Shown one piece after another: positions 11,431 through 23,901 of a stretch of DNA of 64,000 nt; position 1 is the stretch's first letter, and each line of letters begins with the position of its first letter. The position numbers were made by a program, and so were the translations under genes. The notes beneath the pieces are model-generated. The model was not told the origin of the DNA and did no database searches. It saw only the letters and a list, made by a program, of their open reading frames with translations. The stretch lies in contig JAQJVL010000279.1 in the NCBI GenBank assembly GCA_035578905.1, positions 310,001 to 374,000 on the forward strand. The letters are read 5' to 3'. Source of the stretch: Stictocephala bisonia (Eukaryota; Arthropoda; Insecta; Hemiptera; Membracidae).

Positions 11431-13840
11431 AACATATTAAAATACATTTAGCAAACGTCTGCTAACACTACTAACTAAATATGCTAAAAAACTAATACAC
11501 TTTGTATTCTTCCTTATGTTTGTAATTATTAAAATTAAAGTATTCTAATATAAAAATGTCTAAAGAAATTAAATATACAAAAGTTTACATTACTTCTGAA
11601 CATTAAGGAACAATACCGGTGTTATCTCAGTCCTTTGATAATGCTGAAGACCTCATTCTCTCACTTAAGCAAGCATATTTTTGCAAAAGCAGTTCTGTTT
11701 TCTAATTGGCCAAATTCATTTCTCGTGGTGTGGGTGAAACAAGCCTAGCATTGTAACGACAGTCTACAAGTTGCTACTACTGCATATGTATGTGTACCGA
11801 CTTCGCCGGTATTACACCATCTTTGTCAGTTTCGACCTAATTTATTCCTTTATTAAATATATTTAAAGTTTCACTGTTCTATGCAAGAAGTATAACATAA
11901 TTTCAGCGTTTTTACATTTACTAACTAAATTTGATTCAACTTACAACTACCAAAGTTACTGGATTGCGACTCCAATTTATATTTAAAAATTTTAAATACT
12001 ATTTTTTGTTTATTGTAAATAAGATTTTTATTGTTGTTGTTATTTTATTGTTTTTAACAATAAAGGTAACATAACAAGCAGTTCTTGCAAACTTGACAAC
12101 TAAAGGACATTAAATTGTTGTTGCGAGTGCAAGTATGTTATTTTACAACTCCCTAAACAAATCTAAAATTTCATCAAGTTGTTAGTTATGAAATTGTCTA
12201 AAACTATGGGTTGTTTAGAGGTAAATATTCTTCAATATTTTCCAGGAACCCCCACTTAATTGGTTGATCCCCTCCCAGTTGGGGGTGGGGGAATCTGTGT
12301 GATAAGCCTTGGGGAGTATGGGCATCCTTGTTAATTATGTTACAAAGTGGATGGTATATGTTTATTGTATTTACACATTCCTTTACTGTGTACTGACACA
12401 GGTAAGTTTAATAATATTATGATTTTGTGGTATGATTACCACCTATAGACTTGTATGATGGTGTCATATCATACACTATAAAAAGAAACCTCTCATATTT
12501 CTGATGAATTGAAAGTATAAAGAAAATCAACAACTGTCCTTTCGAATTTAAATATCATGAAATATTTACGAACTCATCATTTAATATATTACATGTTTGA
12601 TAAGCTAACTGAACTTCCTTGTTTTTAAATGTATATCGGCAAAAGAAATTATTTACTTTATTTAAGGAGGTTTTAACTCCAAGCTCATTTTTTAAACTTG
12701 CCACGCAGCTTTGACTTGCCATGATTAAAATATCATTATTGATCTTATAATAAAAATTTAATTTCATCACTATTTGGCTGTATAACAAAATACACACTGC
12801 ACAGGAATAAAATGCCAGAACCACCTGATTAAACTTTATGAAATCACCCCTCAATATCTGTTTGTGTAAAAAAATGTGTAATAATTGTCCAATAATCTAA
12901 AAGTAATTATCAAGAAAAGTTTTAAATTAAAAACAGAACAGTTTTTACCAGTAAATATATTATTATTATAGTATAGCAAAATATTTTAACGATATGGCAA
13001 TACATGATTAAAGCTATATGTACGTGCTAAAGAATTATAGTCATTAGTTATTTATGTTCAGCAGTAATACAAATTGACTCTGTCATCTGTATCTTATGTG
13101 AGTATCATGACAATAAATTATTTCACTATGAAGGAAGCTGGTATATTCCACTTTTTAATCGTAACAAGTCTGGAATTTACAACTCAAAGATTTTAAGTTT
13201 CCTTTGGTCTCAATACATTGAGAGCCTTCTTTCTGATATGATTAATTTTATTAAAATAATTTCATGATGTAAGTTATTCAGTACCTGTAACTGGTGTTAA
13301 CTGTTTCTAACCATGGAATTTAACTGTTTGGAACTGGACTAAAGATAACATAGGAAATACAAACCCTGGGCTATTTTTATATAATTTTAATCTTTTAATT
13401 CGTATTTGTAATTTATCTGTTCCAGTATTAAAGAAATATTTGACAGAAAATATTGGAATGAGAAAAAAAATTTGGTTGGTCAAAGGTTACTGTGAAGAAG
13501 GAAACAAGACTCTAATTTGGTTTTGTCTTAAAAAACAGAACCTCTAGGAAGACAAGTTTCAAAGCTGATAGTATAAGAAGTAATGCCATCTTAATGGTGA
13601 AGTAATAATAATCTTAAAAGATCATCCAACAAAAGATTTGAATTATTGTTTTTTATAAGTGTTTATAACTATGTGCAAATGAGGTTAACCTTTGTGATGA
13701 AAGAAACCCAAGAAAAAATGTATATTACAGTTAATATACGCATGTTGTGTTATATTAAACAAATATTTATTTTGGATCCTTTATTGAACTGTAATATTTA
13801 CTTTCTTAGAAAAACTTGTTTATTTATTTAATTTTTTTAT
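11431..13840. other. AT-rich stretch without recognised gene
   Basis: Low-complexity AT-rich sequence. The only GC-richer patch is around 12240-12320 (CCCCTCCCAGTTGGGGGTGG, a small inverted repeat). Open frames such as 12555-12854 on - show no family signature and have AT-driven composition. I see no supported exon here. Confidence 0.5.
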
Positions 13841-13844
13841 TTAT

Positions 13845-14290
13845 TCTTAAGACACCGATCATCAGGATATAGGCAAAAATGGATTTCGAATGAATGTGAT
13901 GAGTGTAGATGAACGTGTGTTACTATCTGAGTTTGACTTAGCTCAGAAATGACTATTTATTAATAGCTCAATAGTCAGGGCAACTATGGGACCTACAGTT
14001 TTACGTGGAATTCCAACCACGTAGTGTTGGTCTGATTTTCAGCTAAATGACAAGTCTGACACTCAGTTCTCTTCCCTACACAACATCTGAACTTTGACTA
14101 ACATCCAACATGGACACCCCAGACTTCTCTATTAGTATCCACATCAATGGCAACCATTGAGCGGACGCTGTGTAAGTATTAAGAGCACCTAGGATGGAAC
14201 CTATCGCCTACAATCTCCCAAACACTTTGTCCCCAAGTAGCTGGGTTATAGCACTGCACCACCAGTGCCGACAAATTTGATTGTTAATTT
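13845..14290 (-). mobile_element. tRNA-derived SINE, family A, variant head
   Basis: Read on -, the copy ends in the family's conserved 3' part (CATCTACACTCATCACATTC, then GATCGGTGTCTTA and an AATAAATAAA-type tail at 13830-13850). Its head (TCGGCACTGGTGGTGCAGTG) resembles a tRNA A-box region but differs from the 25440-25715 copy. The middle matches 38526-38815 (CAACATGGACACCCYAGACT on +). Confidence 0.65.
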
Positions 14291-14887
14291 CACTCTTAAA
14301 CTCTGATGTTTATGATTATTTTAATAACCCTTAATTAACTAACCAAGACTCATCCTAACTATCCTATTTCATAGTCCTGTTCCAATAACTGTGTTGTACA
14401 TTTCACACAGCTTGTTTTTACTCTAATTCATCCAATTTTTCTAAAGGTTTTCATTTGTTCATTCTTGTTTTACTCATCATAATCTTTACAATAGTCAAAG
14501 CTTTACACCTTCGCTTGGTCCACTCAGAGTTTCATGTAGGCTCCATCCAAAAGGCAGCAGCTCTAGTAAGTGATCAGTTTCAGGTTCATTAACTCACAAG
14601 GTACATATACTATGTACACTAAATACATTGCTTGGCTTGTACATAACAGCAGTCTAGTGGCAGAGAAAATGGCTCCGCAGGGCCAACAGTGCGGGGTACC
14701 TCAGTGGGAGCGCTAATGTAATTGAAAACTAAAATTATGATGAACGAAATCTGAGGTTCCTATTTTTATTAAAAAATTGACTATCGTAAAGTTATAATAC
14801 CATTCAAGTAACCAGGTTTTGTTAAATGTTTCATTTAATCTAAATACTTGTTCTAAAAAGGAATTAGAATCTGGTCACAGAGTGCTA

Positions 14888-15070
14888 TACATATTCTAAC
14901 TTTATAGCATGTCAAGTGTTACCATCTTGCACACCATACAGTCTCGAGGACTAAGCTGTAACCACCAGCCACCCATGAATACCCCGACCAACAGGAACTT
15001 GCCAGGCTAAAGCCATTTTTAAGCCATGCCCTGTGCTGCATGTTGATACAAAACATTTCAGATGCGTCAT
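14888..15070 (+). repeat. Interspersed repeat family B, copy 1
   Basis: About 180 bp nearly identical to 21781-21962: ATTCTAACT-TATAGCATGTC, then CTCGAGGACTAAGCTGTAAC and GTGCTGCATGTTGATACAAA. No tail or terminal repeats were recognised, so the element type is unknown. Confidence 0.8.
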
Positions 15071-15639
15071 AGTTGTCAGCTTCCACTCTTTCCATTCCTC
15101 TAGTCATTTCCCCTCTACATTTTGCATAACTCCATATGAGTGGAGTACTACACTACACTTGATGTTGCACACATTTGAAATCAATCCTCAACAAAAATTC
15201 ATAGTTCATCAACTAGGGAGTTCCAGTCTTTACCTACTCCTTTTTGTGCAGAATGTCCTCAGTGGAGAAAGAATATCATTAATCCTTGATACCTTTGGCA
15301 AGTTCTCTAGTTGGTCAAATTGGGGATATATAACTGGAAGGAATTGGAAGAGTTGCCAATGATAAACTTATGGCGCCATGCAGTAATAAGAGGAATCTTC
15401 TAACATAGGAAAATTCCAAGATGTACCAACTAGCCAATGATGATAATGTAGCAACAATTGGAAGCAATGTCAGAAGCAGAGAAGGAATATGTTCAGATGA
15501 CATCATTGACTTAATGAATAAATGAATTTATTTTCCTTCAAAGAAACATAACAATTTTTACAAAGTAAAAAATAGATATTGAGTAGCCACTGTTACTACT
15601 AATGTGGCCACTAGAAAAGATAAACTTAATTTAACTTAC

Positions 15640-17745
15640 AACTTGTACCGGGTCTTGGACCGGTACAGTTTCGTTTTTTTTTTCGTCGTCTGCCAGGCTG
15701 CCTGAGATTCGTTTTTGCCCGGCGATTTGCGTACTTTGGTAGCCGTTGGCCCAGTTCCGTTTCGTTCCGTGTTCCAGCAGCTTCGGTCAGGTTGGCCTGT
15801 CTGTTCAGTCTAGATTGTTCGAGAAGAGTTCTACTCGGCCGAACCTCCTTACCATGTTTGGCTAGACAAACTAAAACGTAAGTGTTCATTTTGTAAGTTT
15901 AATATCTAATCACCCTTTTGGTGAAAATACTTTTGTTTAAATAATATTAATCGTTCTTACTTGTGTTTTCAGAGTTTTGTTAAATTTATAGTCTTTGTCT
16001 AGATGTTTTAACCTAGGTTCGAGCCATGTGCTCATTGTTACCTTTTTGACTTTAATTGCTTTATTATCTCTGGTTTCATATTTAATAGTAGTTCTGTATA
16101 ATGTTTTGTTGAGCCTTTTTAAGTTGCAGTTACCGATTTACCATCTTTTTGTTCATGGACAATAACCTAGCCTATCTTTAGTTTGATTTTCATGTTATGA
16201 CAGATTGCTCATGTTTCAATAGCCTAGTTCTCAGTTTGTCATTTTTAGTTCCATATACGTAATTAATTCTTTTATAATTTGTTAATTTGTAATTTGTCTT
16301 AAATCTGTTTTCCAACATAATTTTTCATAGCCTAAAGTTAATCTCTCCCTCCAATCATGTATAAGTTTGTCTCTTCATGTTAAGTTTTGTTAAATCAGGC
16401 ACCCTTATATTTTTAGTTGTTATGTGTAATATTTTGTTGTGATGGCTGGACTGTATTTGATGTGCTGTGTGTTGTGCCTTACAGTCCAGGGTCCTCGAGT
16501 GGGACATTTTCCCTCAGCCGGTCGTCCGGGCAAAGTTCTACCATCCACACTGCCAGCCTGGCCTGAGGACCATGTATAGAGGCCATTGGTGACCCTGCTG
16601 CCCCACCTACATCTTTGGGTATGAGTCTTCTGTCCTCAGGTCAGTGCTTTCCATCTTATTTTCCCGGCGGCTGAGCTGGGGGGGTTTTGTTGGTGCATCG
16701 TTTAAAAGAAAAAAAAAACAAGTGCATAGAAAGAAGAAAAAAAATGTTTATGGATATATTTATGTGGCCTAGGCCTAAGACTGAACAGTGATTAATGCAA
16801 CACAGCCATTGGGGACATATTTATTTATTAAAGAAAGAAAAACTTTAAATTACACAAAGAACGTTCGCTGTTAATATTTATTGTTATTTATTTTTAGTTA
16901 GTTTATTTTCTTGTTACATTTGTTTAGATTTTTATATTTGTTAGGTCCCCATTGTTATATCCTGTTATTATTGATTTATATGCTTAGGCCTAGTTATTGT
17001 TATTTATTTTTTTGTTAAGTGTATTAGGGGGGGGTTTTGAAGTGAATTTTTACTCGAACGGTACCGTGTTATATTTTCTTTTAAATTATTTAATTTTTAA
17101 ACTTTCACCAAAAGGGGATTATTGTTCTTTTGCTTAACTTTTAATTCGGAGCTGCCCAGGGATTCCGGCTTACTCCCTGGCCCGGTGGAATCAAGGGATT
17201 CGGGCTAAATTGCCGGTTTAAATGTTGTGATACAAAAGTTTTCTAAATTTTCACTTTTATTTGGGGCTTAATATTTTTCTTACGTTTTGGGGTGTCTCAG
17301 GCTAAACTGCAGATAGGCCATACACCATACAGTTTGTTAATTGTTAAATTTTGGTATTTGTAGAGTTTGTGGTATTTATAGCGTTTGTTATTATTGTGTA
17401 GTATCTTGGTAATTTTAGTGTGTTGTTATTTATTTAAGTGAAAATTTATATTGTGGCCTTCTGCCTATTTTATATCGTGGCCTTCTGCCGTTTTTGATTG
17501 TGTTAATAGTGGTTTTTTGGTAATAAATTAGTTTTGCTCAGCTGCCGAGTGTTATTTTGACCCTCCAACTGCCACCCGTGATCCCATCGCTCGATTTGTT
17601 TTGAGCCATCCCCCAGTTGGCACGCTTTCCAGCTTTGGGGGGGGATGGGTCTCAAACTAAAAGAAAAGAAAATTGAGTCTAGCTCGTTTGATTGTGAAAT
17701 AAACAACTGATTACAATAGAACATAAAATATGGACACAATCATAA
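15640..17745 (+). other. Unassigned GC-richer block, possible LTR and leader
   Basis: The block starts with a palindromic TGTACCGG...CCGGTACA pair (15646-15667) and has several G-rich and T-rich runs. At 16482-16588 an acceptor-like TTACAG is followed by a 34-codon open segment (contains KFYHPHCQPGLRTMYRGHW) ending in a stop at ATTGGTGACCC. TTGGTGACCC directly after CA resembles primer-binding sites of some arthropod Gypsy-type LTR elements. No second LTR and no gag/pol were seen, so this is only a suggestion. A 5' UTR or unspliced gene fragment is equally possible. Confidence 0.25.
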
Positions 17746-18555
17746 TTAATTAGCCGCTAACCTGAAGCACCTACTTTAAAAATAACATTTTCTTGACTAA
17801 CTTAAAGTGTTGAAATAGATTTAGTGTAAAGCATAGACAACAAATTTTAAAAAGAATTACAATGTGGAAGAGGCAAGATTAACAATTTTACTATCTTCAT
17901 ATTAGGCTGAAGTTAAGAAAATCAATATCTGAACTTGTCAATAACCAGTTAGAAAGAGTTTTTCAAAAAAGTCGCAAGGAACTAATACTTCTTATATAAT
18001 CAGAAATGTTATTAAAAAATGTAGGTCCCAAATACTGAAAAGAACGTTTGAAAATTTATTTATTGACTTTGGGCAACCTTAATAAACCACTTAGAGCAAA
18101 TCTTGTACAATAAAACATACTTAAAGATGTCTCTCAATTACCATTCCTAATGTAAAATAACCTTAAAACCATGAAAATGAAAAGGTGTTGGATAGGTAGG
18201 ACATTTAAATATTTACTATAACAATTGTTAATTGTTGCATTATAATTAAATTAGAAAAATTGTATTTAGAAAATGTTAAATTTTGTAAGAAATGAGGTTT
18301 AGGAGTTTGTTTTGTTTTCCAAAAATTTTCGATATAAATTTTCCAAGTTTTGAGAAAAATTCAGAATCTTCCCCTTTCAAATAAAAAAAAGTAGTTTTTT
18401 CCATATAAAATAGTTAAATAACCAGTATTTTCACGTTTGTTAATTTCCTGTCAATTTCATGCAACATGTTTTCTGAAGACAACATGTTTGGTGAGCCTTA
18501 CCTGTTCAGATGACCTGGTTTAGAGGGTTCTAATTGGTTGGTTTAGCTTCTAGAG

Positions 18556-18825
18556 TTAAAGTGGGGATAAGTCCATTGGAGGATGCGTGCGGCCTTTGGG
18601 GAGTTCTCCAATAACTTTCTTATTGGGACCACGTTCGCTCCGCTTTCGTGTACACGGCGACTTGTACCGTTTCGGTTTTCCTTTACCATTGCGGCAATTT
18701 TTTTTCTGTAGTTCGCTTGTGAGTGTTTGTTTGAATGCCGGATGAGCTTTGTTGTGGTTAATTTTGGATTCAAAACCTCCAGGACAGCTACATCTCCCGG
18801 AGGCAATTTTAGACAATTTTAACAA
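18556..18825 (-). CDS. Unrecognised Cys/Lys/Arg-rich open segment
   Basis: An open stretch of 89 codons on -, of clearly higher GC content than its AT-rich flanks. It has GRCSCPGGFES near residue 10, a basic centre (KNCRNGKGKPKRY) and SPCTRKRSERGPNKK. Four cysteines with CxCPxG spacing suggest a decayed secreted cysteine-rich protein or exon. A second frame (18543-18806) is also open over the same bases, which weakens the case. No clear splice sites. Not recognised. Confidence 0.25.
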   Translation of the reverse strand: MLKLSKIASGRCSCPGGFESKINHNKAHPAFKQTLTSELQKKNCRNGKGKPKRYKSPCTRKRSERGPNKKVIGELPKGRTHPPMDLSPL

Positions 18826-19269
18826 AATTTAGAGAATTTTTTATGAAAGTTAGACTATTTTTATGAAATTTAATACAATTTTGAATTTTGTTTTTTTGAT
18901 TTAAAAGTTTAAAGAAATTTATTAAAAAAGTTAAATAAATAAAAAAGGTTCTGGTCTGAAGATATTTAATTTATTATTTTGGAAGAGTTGTTTTAATTTA
19001 TTTATGTTCAATTGAGTCAATAAAAGAAGAGATTTTTGTTTTAGTTTTTATCATTATTTGAAGAAGAAACCAATTTTATTTGTTGAATTTATTTATAAGA
19101 AGATAAATAAAGAAACATTTTTATCACTGGACAAGTCTTACTTTAATCTCTCATTTAAGTTTGTTCAACATATAAAAAATAAATAGTAGCTTTAATAAGG
19201 CTACATTATAAAGGGGAAAAGAACGCTTACGTCTACTCTTCTTGAGGATAATACGTAAAAAATAATTTG

Positions 19270-21480
19270 TTGTTACTCTCAACCTGTTATTAAAGTTTTG
19301 AAAGAGCCACCCCAACATATTAAACAATATTGCATCTTTGAATTGATCAGAGCGAAATAAAGAGTACGCAACAGTTGAGTATCACAAACATTTCTCAACA
19401 AATAAAATTTCCTAATAGAATTTTGTATTTTAGAATGGAGCTGAGTTACATGATTTTCAAAAGTAAATTTTTCATCAAGAATGATGCCCAAATATTTAAA
19501 ATCTTGAACCTACTTCAGAGGTTCACAGTTACATGTCACACGAAGGCAAATGGTATGTCAGTGGGAAAGGAATGTTGAAGCCAACAAAATCAAAATTAAC
19601 AAACTGAGACTTGTTGATTTTTACTTGTATTTTGTTGATTATACACCACTCTCTCAATAAAAGTAGGTCAAAGTTAATGTAATTACAGATTGTTTCAGAA
19701 TCTTTTCCAGAATAAAATAATGCAACATCATCCACAAAGGCACTGACACACCCATGAAATGGAAGTTCTAGCAAGTCATTTATGAAAATGAGGAATAATT
19801 TAGCAGATATCATGGATCTTTGTGGAATTATATATTGTACTGATAGAGGGTTATTAACCACATTGTTGATTTTTACCATTTGTTTTCTTCCTATTAAACA
19901 TCTTTTAAACCAAGACAGCACGTTTCCCTTTATACCCAAGAGCTCAAGTTTATATAGAAGTATTAAATAATTACCTTCGTCAATCAGCTCATAAGTTCGT
20001 AACAAATGTTACAGCCGTTTCGACATCAAAGTGCCATCTTCAGACATTGAAGTTCAGCCATAAGGCGTCGTTAAAATATAAAATAAAAAACTGACACAAA
20101 CAACACACACATTACACACATTACGAAAATTTTTTAATTTTTTAATTAATACAATAATATAAAAAAATTAATACAATACATTGTTGTAATGTGTGTAATG
20201 TGTGTATTGTTTGTGTCAGTTTTTTATTTTATATTTTAACGACGCCTTATGGCTGAACTTCAATGTCTGAAGATGACACTTTGATGTCGAAACGGCCGTA
20301 ACATTTGTTACGAACTTATGAGCTGATTGACGAAGGTAATTATTTAATTTAGTCTTATAAGCAGCTCAGGGGCTAGAAAATATGGATTTTAATTAGATAG
20401 AAGTATTTGTTGATCAACCATATCAAAAGCTTTTTTGAAATCGATAAACAAACCAGTGGATTTTAATTTATTATTGAAACTATCTTATATTCTCTCAGTC
20501 ACTGAAAGCAATGCGTATTCGGTAGATTAACCTTTAACAAACCCATATTGTTTACAGCTAAAATAATTTAAAGAGGTCAAATACCTATCAAGTCTTACGA
20601 GAATTAATTTCTCAAACACCTTAGAGAATACTGATAACAGACTGATTGGTCTCAGATTGTCCAATTTAAAAGAAGTTTGTTTTTTTAGAATCGGTATCAC
20701 AATGCTAAGTTTTAACTTTTCAGGAAAGACGCCTTCAATGAAACTTTTATTTATGATACAAACTAAAATTGGAGAAATTACATCAATTACATGTTTCAGA
20801 TTAATACTGTCAAAACCAGTAGATTTTTTAGAAATTTTAATACTAATTTCAATTCATTGTCGGAAGTAGGAGATAAGAAGAAAGAATTAACTGTAAAGTG
20901 CAAAACATTAGGCAAGAGGTTGTCAGACGAGACTGTACTGGGGTCATTTGACTGTACAGAGATAAGATGGTTATTGATAATATTTGCCATGTCAGCTGCC
21001 TCAGAAATACAGGTTCCGTTATCCAGCTCAATCAGACTAATTCTATTGTCTTTTCCACTTCCAGTGAGTTCATTAATAAGTTTCCATTGTTGGGAAACAT
21101 CACCCTTGCAACTTTAAAATTTATTAGAATAAAAGAGATTTTTTGTACGTTTAACTTCATTGTTTACATTAATACAATACATATTAAAATAGTTGGAAAA
21201 GTTTACATCATAAGGCCTTCTTTTTAAAATGTTGTATAACTTTTTTCTCTTTTTCATTTTGCTTAGTAACTTAGCATTTATCCACTGACTTTGTAAGTTA
21301 GCTTTACTTAAACTACTAATATTACTAATTATCTTTTTACTACATTCCAAAGTGTGCTGAATCAATTCAAGAAATTTATTAAATCAAAAATTAACATCCT
21401 TAACATTGTAAATTGATTTCCAATCAACTAAAGCTAATTTAACTTTAAACAGATTAAAATCTAAATCATACCTACTATTG
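19270..21480 (-). pseudogene. Degenerate non-LTR retrotransposon reverse transcriptase (jockey/I/CR1 type)
   Basis: Read on - from about 21365 to 19279. The upstream linker (21114-21365, TLECSKKIISNIS) and QWKLINELTG-like segment lead into RT. RT motifs: IDFKKAFDMVD (about 20450-20420), then LYKLELLGIKGNVLSWFKRC (19900s), a degraded PQRSMISAKLFLIFINDLL, and FVDDVALF (about 19730), the YADD-equivalent catalytic box. The C-terminal region at 19279-19491 (KFTFENHVTQLHSKI, CDTQLLRTLYFALINSKMQY) is typical of the RT tail. Frameshifts and stops between segments; no endonuclease seen. Interrupted by a 433-bp foldback insertion at 19965-20397. Confidence 0.85.
19965..20397. mobile_element. Foldback element with arms over 130 bp, inserted in an RT pseudogene
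   Basis: The left arm begins AAATAATTACCTTCGTCAAT and the right arm ends ATTGACGAAGGTAATTATTT. Almost the whole 384 bp to about 20348 is a long inverted repeat centred near 20155, with only scattered mismatches. About 50 unpaired bases follow on the right. The insertion is flanked by 10-bp direct repeats TAGAAGTATT at 19955-19964 and 20398-20407, and the interrupted RT reading frame resumes exactly across one copy of the repeat. No coding capacity. Confidence 0.9.
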
Positions 21481-21780
21481 TGTAAGTAAATCATACACAA
21501 ACTTATTATGAGTGGCTACCAAAGTTGATCATAGTTGCTACCTGGCTTGATCATGGTTGCTATCCAATTTGATCATAAGTGGCTATGAAAGTTAATTACA
21601 GTTGCTACCCAACTTAATAATGGGTGGCTACCTTGGTTGATCACAATTGGATACCCAAGTTGATCACAGTTGCTACCTAAGCTAATTATTGGGTAACTAC
21701 ACAAATTGATCGCAGGTATCTATCCTTGTGGAATAAGATTGGCCTCGCTAAACATTGACTCCCATGTATAAATATAGATG

Positions 21781-21962
21781 TGTAGATCATATTCTAACTG
21801 TATAGCATGTCAAGTGTTACCATCTTGCACACCATACAGTCTCGAGGACTAAGCTGTAACCACCAGCCATCCATGAATACCCCAACCATTAAGAACTTGT
21901 CAGGCTGGAGCCATTTGTAAGCCATACTCTGTGCTGCATGTTGATACAAAACACTGTTTTAC
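21781..21962 (+). repeat. Interspersed repeat family B, copy 2
   Basis: Nearly identical to 14888-15070 in the same orientation. It abuts a SINE copy on its right edge. Confidence 0.8.
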
Positions 21963-21999
21963 AAGTGCGTCATGGTATACTTTTTCTTGCAAGAGTTAA

Positions 22000-22360
22000 T
22001 CCTGCTTGTTTTAACAGAGAAACATGCCCGAATGCATTTTTTGATAGCACACGCATAAAAAAAAACTATAGGCATTGCTGATGGACTCCAACATAAAGGT
22101 GTGCTAAAAGTTTTCAGTTCGATCCCAATCAGAGTCAATACATTTTGAGAAGGATCAGCTGATAACCACCGGCTGTTCATTTGTCATTGGGCTATTAATT
22201 AATGACACTTTCTAAGGAATAGTCGGTCTTAGTTTGTAACAATGACTACATTCGCTCATCTACACTCATCACACTCATTCGAAATCCATATTCGCCCATA
22301 TCTTGACGATCGGCGTCTTATGAATAAATAAAATAAATAAAAAAAAAAAATAAATAAAAA
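22000..22360 (+). mobile_element. tRNA-derived SINE, family A, + orientation
   Basis: Contains a B-box-like AGTTCGATCCCAATCAGAGT at about 22115 and the family body (AACCACCGGCTGTTCATTTG, CTCATCTACACTCATCACAC). The 3' end is CGGCGTCTTATGAATAAATA followed by an A/T-rich tail of AAATA units to about 22360. It matches the reverse complement of 25440-25715 along its length. Confidence 0.85.
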
Positions 22361-22860
22361 TAAACATAGAAATAATTCTTTCCCGTAACATTATTTTTTT
22401 GGTTAATAAAAAAAACCGTTGGAACGAAACTATGATCTTAAGGGCCAATTCACCCATATTATTCTTATGAGAACGTTTTGATTATCAACCTTAAATAACA
22501 ACCCTTATTTATTAGAAATGTGCAAATGTTTGAATTTTTTTGGGGTCAAGATGGTTAGGTCCACCTTCAGTCCAAATTTCAAAACTTTAAGACAGTCCAA
22601 AGTCAGTGAACATTTATTCTGTGAGTGATCCTTAGATCCCGATTCAGCTTTATCTTAGAGTGATTACTTTTATTTCATAACTCATGAAGTATATTCAAGA
22701 ATGACAAGGTGGATTAGAAGGTTGAACAAGCAAGAGTTGATACAAACAGTGTATTGTAAAATCAATAATTAAATTCACAAAATAAGATATTTCACAATTG
22801 AAAACGTGATAAGATCTAAACAGTCAGCTTATATATTTTACTGTGACATCATCAGGAGGA

Positions 22861-22974
22861 TCATGCCTTGCAACTCTTTGCTGATTCATTTGATGAATTA
22901 GTTTGTCCCATTCCACTTGTTGAGTGGTGAGATGTATGGGGAGAGGCAGTTGTGTGATGTCTGTTTTTATGTTC
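22861..22974 (-). CDS. Possible terminal exon of the ADAMTS-like gene
   Basis: On -, TTTTTTCAG precedes 22974. Two frames are open. In phase 0, which matches the donor at 23815, it encodes 37 codons, His/Ser/Thr-rich (HHTTASPHTSHHSTSG), ending TGA at 22861-22863. In phase 1 it encodes a more ordinary-looking peptide (TQQVEWDKLIHQMNQQ, HDPPDDVTVKYIS) ending TGA slightly further left. Only the first agrees with the preceding exon. Polyadenylation-like AATAAA hexamers occur on - in the next 250 bp. Assignment to this gene is an inference. Confidence 0.4.
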   Translation of the reverse strand, partial: EHKNRHHTTASPHTSHHSTSGMGQTNSSNESAKSCKA

Positions 22975-23814
22975 CTGAAAAAATTGTAACAAAATATAAA
23001 AATAATGATTTAATTAGGAAGAACATAGCTAACAAATAAAATCAATAAGGCTGGGTATTGAAATACTTTTGACAAGTAGATATAAGATTTTATTTACAGA
23101 AATCTTTGAGTCAGGTAAAAATGAAATTAAAAATCGTATTCCTGTAATCATGAACAGAGTTGGTTATATGTAGATTATAGTTAAAAATCAAGTAGAATTG
23201 ATGACAGAATAGTTTCCAATCAAACTCATTGATGCATGTCTTCAACCTATGTGGAGTTATAAAACTTGTTAAAGTCTTTTCAACAGCAAATGAAAAAGTT
23301 AGGTTTAAGCTGCTTTTGTAGTGTTATGAATACACCACGCAAAAGTAAAATAGTCTCTGACTGTCCAAAATTGAACCAAACAATCAATCGCATCAATAAA
23401 GAAAAATAAAATTATTTATCTAAATCTATCATCTAGATCTTCTTTTGAACAGCAGCTAGCCATTCGCTCAGCTTGGTTCTGGAGATATATTGTATAATGA
23501 TACTAGGTTATCTCTCTTCCAAACAATATCATTCAAATAATTTTGGCAAAGCTACAGTATGAAATCCATACAATGGTTATACAAAAACATTGCCATTTAC
23601 ATTATTCAAATCAGTTGAATCAATGTTTATTGAAAAATACAAACAGCTGCACCAAGAAACATGGAGCTAAGGTGCATTATAACCAATACATTCATATGAC
23701 TTACAGAGCGTTCCATGATCAGGAACTACAACTGCCACTCTTGTTGCTGCTGATACAGTTCCTAAGGATGAGTGTTTAGAATAGTTAGTTTGCAATGATT
23801 TAAGTTGGACTTAC

Positions 23815-23901
23815 TTGGTGTATTTTGGTGGCATTTTTTTTATAACCAGCACCATGAATTATCTCCTCCAGTCTGTTCATTGCAGCTATTCCTGAGAGTT
23901 C
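23815..23901 (-). CDS. Probable exon, phase-compatible with the ADAMTS-like gene's 3' part
   Basis: The acceptor TTTTAG precedes 23901 and the donor is CACCAA|GTAAGT. Only one frame is open across the exon: 29 codons starting ELSGIAAMNRLEEIIHGAGY, phase 0 on both sides. The donor at 33525 of the ADAMTS-like gene is also phase 0, so the join is allowed, but it would span a 9.6-kb intron filled with nested transposons. No family motif is recognised in the peptide. It may belong to a separate small gene. Confidence 0.45.

Noticed and set aside
12555..12854. 99-codon - strand frame
   Set aside because: AT-driven composition, no motif, no supporting context.
23543..23779. 78-codon + strand frame upstream of the 23815 exon
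   Set aside because: No family signature. It lies antisense to a probable intron with AT-rich codons.
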